Positions 46,480 through 49,932 of a stretch of DNA of 49,932 nt are shown piece after piece. Location of the stretch: positions 555,487 to 605,418 of the forward strand of contig NC_018240.1 in the NCBI RefSeq assembly GCF_000227135.1, written 5' to 3'. Below the pieces are notes generated by a model. The model made no database searches. It saw only the letters and a program-made list of their open reading frames with translations, and was not told where the DNA came from. The stretch comes from Leishmania donovani (Eukaryota; Euglenozoa; Kinetoplastea; Trypanosomatida; Trypanosomatidae). The position numbers and the translations under genes are program-made. The number at the start of each line of letters is the position of its first letter. Positions within the stretch are counted from its first letter, which is position 1.

Positions 46480-49400
46480 GTACGCGCTGTGCGCCTCGTT
46501 CTGTGAGTGTCAGGGCGCCTCCCCTTTATTCGCTACCGCCCTTTTTCCCTTCCTCCTTCGGTCGTGCAGCCACGCTGTCGCAACGCACGTAGGCGCGTGG
46601 CTGTCCGAACCAGCTCGCTCCGCCCTCACCGCCGCTTGCTCTACGACACGCCTTTCGTTTGCGTGCGCGCAATCCTTTCTTGATCACGAGGGCCAGCGCG
46701 GACACGCGCGCAAGACTTGGCAAGCGCTCCTTACCCCTGCCACGACGGGCCCCGTTGCCTCGGCAGCGCAAGAGCACGAACGCTAATACGTTGCACTGTG
46801 AGTGCACGTAAGGAGCAGGGAGGAGTGCGAAGGTGCGAGGAGGGGGGGGCGATTCACTGGAGCTGGAGGGCCGCTCTTGTTTTTTTTTGGCAGCCGCACC
46901 TCTCTCGTCGGATTGCGCAGAGAGAGACGTAACCACGAGCGCCACGTCGTTATGGCGGCAGCGATGCGCACACTTGCTTGTGCTCTATGGCGCTTTTCCG
47001 ATCTCTCTGTCACCTTCTCGATTTCTACTCTACCGATGCTGCTGCTGCTGCTCGCCAAAGTCCGCCGTGGTGGTGGTCACAACTCAAGCACCTCGCTCAG
47101 CGCCTCGACGTAAGACACGCCTGCACTGTTTGGGGGTGGGAAGGGATGGAGGGGCAGAAGTGCTAGCTGTTTTCTGCGCCGATGTTACGTACCACAGATC
47201 TCCCTACGGCGGTGCCAGACCGGCCCGTCACCGACGTCTTGGGGAAGGCGGACACGAGTGCGTGAAGCTTCTGCGCAAAGAAACCAAAAGGAAGCGCTCC
47301 GCGTACAGATACACGCCTCGAGCAGCCGGCCGCCCCACAGCGTGGCCCAAGTAGGGCAGAAGCAGAGCCACAACGATCGAAAACCTCAGTTTGGGTGCTG
47401 TGGTGCTTGCAGATGTGTGGGCATGCGCTGCCGCAGCCACTGCGTCTGCGAGGCGTGGGTGGGCGACGAGCGCGCAGTCCTGCGTGAATCTCGGGTCCCA
47501 CGGTGTGTCGCGGAGGGGGCGGCAGAGCGGAAAGGTATGCGTGCCACGATAGTCAGGAAGAGGAAGGGGAATCGTGATATGGACGATGGACAGCGGACGG
47601 CCTCTCTTTGAGACGCCTGACCGTCCAGGTGGTCTCACACGTGGACGCGGAAAGGCTGGCGCAGACACACACGGTGGGGAGAGCGAAGGGAAAGAGCGAG
47701 GGCGAGGGCGAGAGAGCGATAGCGAGAGCAGGTTAGGTGAACGACATCCACGCGCTGTGCGGCGAAGTTGCGCGCATAGGTGCGTTCACGTGCATGTGCA
47801 TGGTTAGAGGGAGGCCGAAGAGGAAGAGACCGGCGCGAGCAACGATGCGGCAGGGCAGCACCACAGGGGAAGGGCGAGGAGAGAGGGCGGGGTGCACGTG
47901 ACGCCGTTCGCGCTTTCACGCGGTGACCGCATTGCCAACGTCACTTTCCGCGATTTTTTTCTTTGTGCTTTCCATTTTGTGTTGTGGCTCGATGAGTCGT
48001 GCGCAACAACCAGCAAACATGAAGCTGGGGCGTGGAGGCCGATGCACAGAGCGAGGCAAGGAGGGAGGCGGAAGTGCCGACGCAGCCACAGCAAAGTTAT
48101 CCCGTTCAAGAGGAGTCGCGAGGACGGGCGCGGCGCCCCCTCTTTGCGGCACGCCAAATCGCCTCCGCAAGACTAAGGATCAGACACACGCACACAGACA
48201 CGTACCGACAGACAGACAGAGAGAGACGACGACGTCATCAGACGCAGGCTGAGCCAATCAACGGCAGCGAAGAAGAAAAAAGAAAAGAGATGACGCGAGG
48301 GAAAGGCGCCGGCGCACTCGTTTACGAAAAAAAAAGCAGAAAAAAAAAAAGAATGCCGCCAATGTGTACAAGGCACATACACAGCGCGACCAAGCACACA
48401 ACAATACGAGCATCACCGCCGATGTGACGCTTTTCGTATCGCGTCTCTCCATCCCGATCCATCCTCGACCGCAGGCAGCGAAACGCGACGGAGAGAGAGA
48501 GAGGAGGGCGGAAATGCACACCGAGGGCATGCTCGACCGTAGAGACAACGGGACAACACAAGGGAAAAGAGAAAGGATTTCGCTGAGTTCGAGGAAGGGG
48601 CGCGCATGTGTGTGTGTATGGTTGGACGGAGATCGGAGGGCAGAGGGTGCAGGGATGCGCGCACCAATAGACTATATACAGACCGGCAGAAAGGGGAGAA
48701 AAAGAGAGGGTCTCCAAGCAGCTCTGTCAGTGTGTGCGAAGGTGCGAGATGAGGTAAGATGTATGCGTCCGTGTGTGGCTGTAGGCTTCTACTCATGATG
48801 AATAGCACAGAAGAATAGCTTCACGGAAGCACGTCCACGCACAGGCAACCACACCAACATTAGACCCCCTCGCTTCACTTCGGGGAACACGCAAGCACAA
48901 ACCAAAACGAAGAAGGGGTCTCTGCGACACGGATAGAGAAAGCTCGCGTATTACGAGACAACACGTCGAGAGCCACGTTACGGCTCACAGCGCGCACACG
49001 ACTTTCAAAACATCCGTTACCTGCACATGCACGAGAGCAGCAGCGGCGGTTGATTCGCGCGCATACACGCGCAGACGAAACCCGCTGANNNNNNNNNNNN
49101 NNNNNNNNNNNNNNNNNACAAAGAGAACCGTTGGGTGAAACGACACACGGGAAAGAAAGCTTGGTGAATGCCATCCTTTGTGTGCATGTGTTCTTAATGT
49201 GGACGGGGGGGCAGGATATGGGCAAGGGTAGTTTCACCTACGTAGGCAAGCACCAAGACGAACGGGAACAGGGCAATACTAGCAACCGAAAGTCGGGGCT
49301 GTACACACAAAGACACACACACAGAGAAGGAGCGAGTGATGGGTATTCATAACTATTCTGACTTCTTTTTAATCTGCATGCTCATTCTGCGCCCGCAACA
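46480..49400. other. Long spacer between PIN gene and right-end repeat, no convincing gene
   Basis: Notable content: a purine-rich tract at about 46807-46850 with AG at 46797-46796 on the coding strand (PIN gene acceptor); a GA/GC purine repeat at about 47680-47735; A runs at 48327-48350 that read on the coding strand as two long T runs, a strong splice-acceptor-like signal with no recognisable gene just downstream; and an N gap at 49089-49117. Minus-strand frames of up to 146 codons here have no domain character. Confidence 0.5.
49089..49117. other. Short assembly gap (Ns)
   Basis: 29 unknown bases, about 280 bases from the right SIDER-like repeat. Confidence 0.99.
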
Positions 49401-49843
49401 ATGCTGGGCCACCCCACCGTGCTATCACCGGGCCCAGCGCCCACCCTTCGTGCTGACGGACAAGGGCTGTGCTCGAGCTGTGCCGCAGAAATCCACCAGT
49501 AGCCATCATGACGCTTGCGCCCACTGCTGTCAAAGACGTGCAGATGCAAGAGAGGGAGGAGTACCCCACGCCGCCACAGACTCATGGCAGCGTCCAACCT
49601 GCCGAGGCACATGCGGGGAAGCCATCCAGGCGCACGCCCCTCATGACCTCGGCGGACGTGGAAGATGGAGACAGCGTCCTCCGCACCCCCAGACAACAGC
49701 GCCGTCCTGAAGCTGGCCGCGTGAGGCGCAAAATGCGAGCACCGCGCGCGCGCTGCCAAGCACAGCTTGCATGGTGCCTCACGCCCAGACAAGGCATCGA
49801 GAGGTGAGAGGAGCACGAATGATGGACGGAAAAGACGCGAAGA
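49401..49843. repeat. SIDER2-like interspersed repeat, right copy (inverted relative to 756-1198)
   Basis: Reverse complement of 756-1198 over 443 bases without indels and with one clear substitution (near 49500). The element probably continues to the window end (49844-49932); the matching part of the left copy is lost in the gap. Homology stops sharply at 49401, with unrelated sequence to the left. The internal 112-codon frame is the mirror of the one in the left copy and is not a gene. Confidence 0.75.
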
Positions 49844-49932
49844 GATCCACACCAATCAGCCCAAAGGTGCATGCGCGCGAAATACGCGGCATCTCCCACG
49901 TCCGACCGGGTGGGCTGATGAGGCACAGGCGC

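Noticed and set aside
1..49932. tRNA, rRNA or spliced-leader RNA genes
   Set aside because: I saw no cloverleaf-like box A/B sequences, rRNA core motifs or spliced-leader array. A tRNAscan or Infernal run would settle this; any hit would change the annotation.

Overview
The window looks like an internal piece of a trypanosomatid chromosome, most likely Leishmania. The reasons are high GC, single-exon genes separated by spacers of 0.5 to 3.5 kb, and every convincing gene on the minus strand, as in a polycistronic unit transcribed from high to low coordinate. Pyrimidine tracts followed by AG lie on the coding strand upstream of several starts, as expected for spliced-leader trans-splicing. A repeat near both ends resembles the SIDER2 class of degenerate retroposons known from Leishmania. 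Species cannot be fixed from sequence alone.

Layout in order of transcription (right to left): a right-end SIDER-like repeat and a long spacer (46480-49932); a 1057-aa protein with a C-terminal PIN nuclease domain (43306-46479); an SNM1/Artemis-type metallo-beta-lactamase (39563-41881); a RanBP1-like Ran-binding protein (38229-38705); a 3.5-kb spacer with no convincing gene; a 5648-aa HECT ubiquitin ligase carrying SPRY and LamG-like modules (17769-34715); two adjacent paralogous penta-EF-hand genes (16084-16788 intact, 14148-14786 broken by one in-frame TAG); a 1604-aa protein resembling a gamma-tubulin complex component (8422-13236); a leucine-rich-repeat protein (5967-7844); the frameshifted remains of a zinc-type alcohol dehydrogenase of the MDR superfamily (about 4160-5215); a small helical protein of unknown function (2230-2970); and a left-end SIDER-like repeat next to an assembly gap.

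The genes do not form an obvious pathway, as is normal for trypanosomatid units. Themes are DNA/RNA processing (SNM1, PIN), nuclear transport (RanBP1), protein turnover (HECT), calcium signalling (penta-EF-hand pair) and possibly microtubule or flagellar biology (GCP-like, LRR protein).

The points most worth a second look are: the dehydrogenase pseudogene; the single TAG in an otherwise intact penta-EF-hand gene; the 443-bp near-perfect inverted repeat bracketing 48 kb; the HECT architecture with an insertion of about 160 residues just before the catalytic cysteine; and a repeated short motif in the PIN protein.
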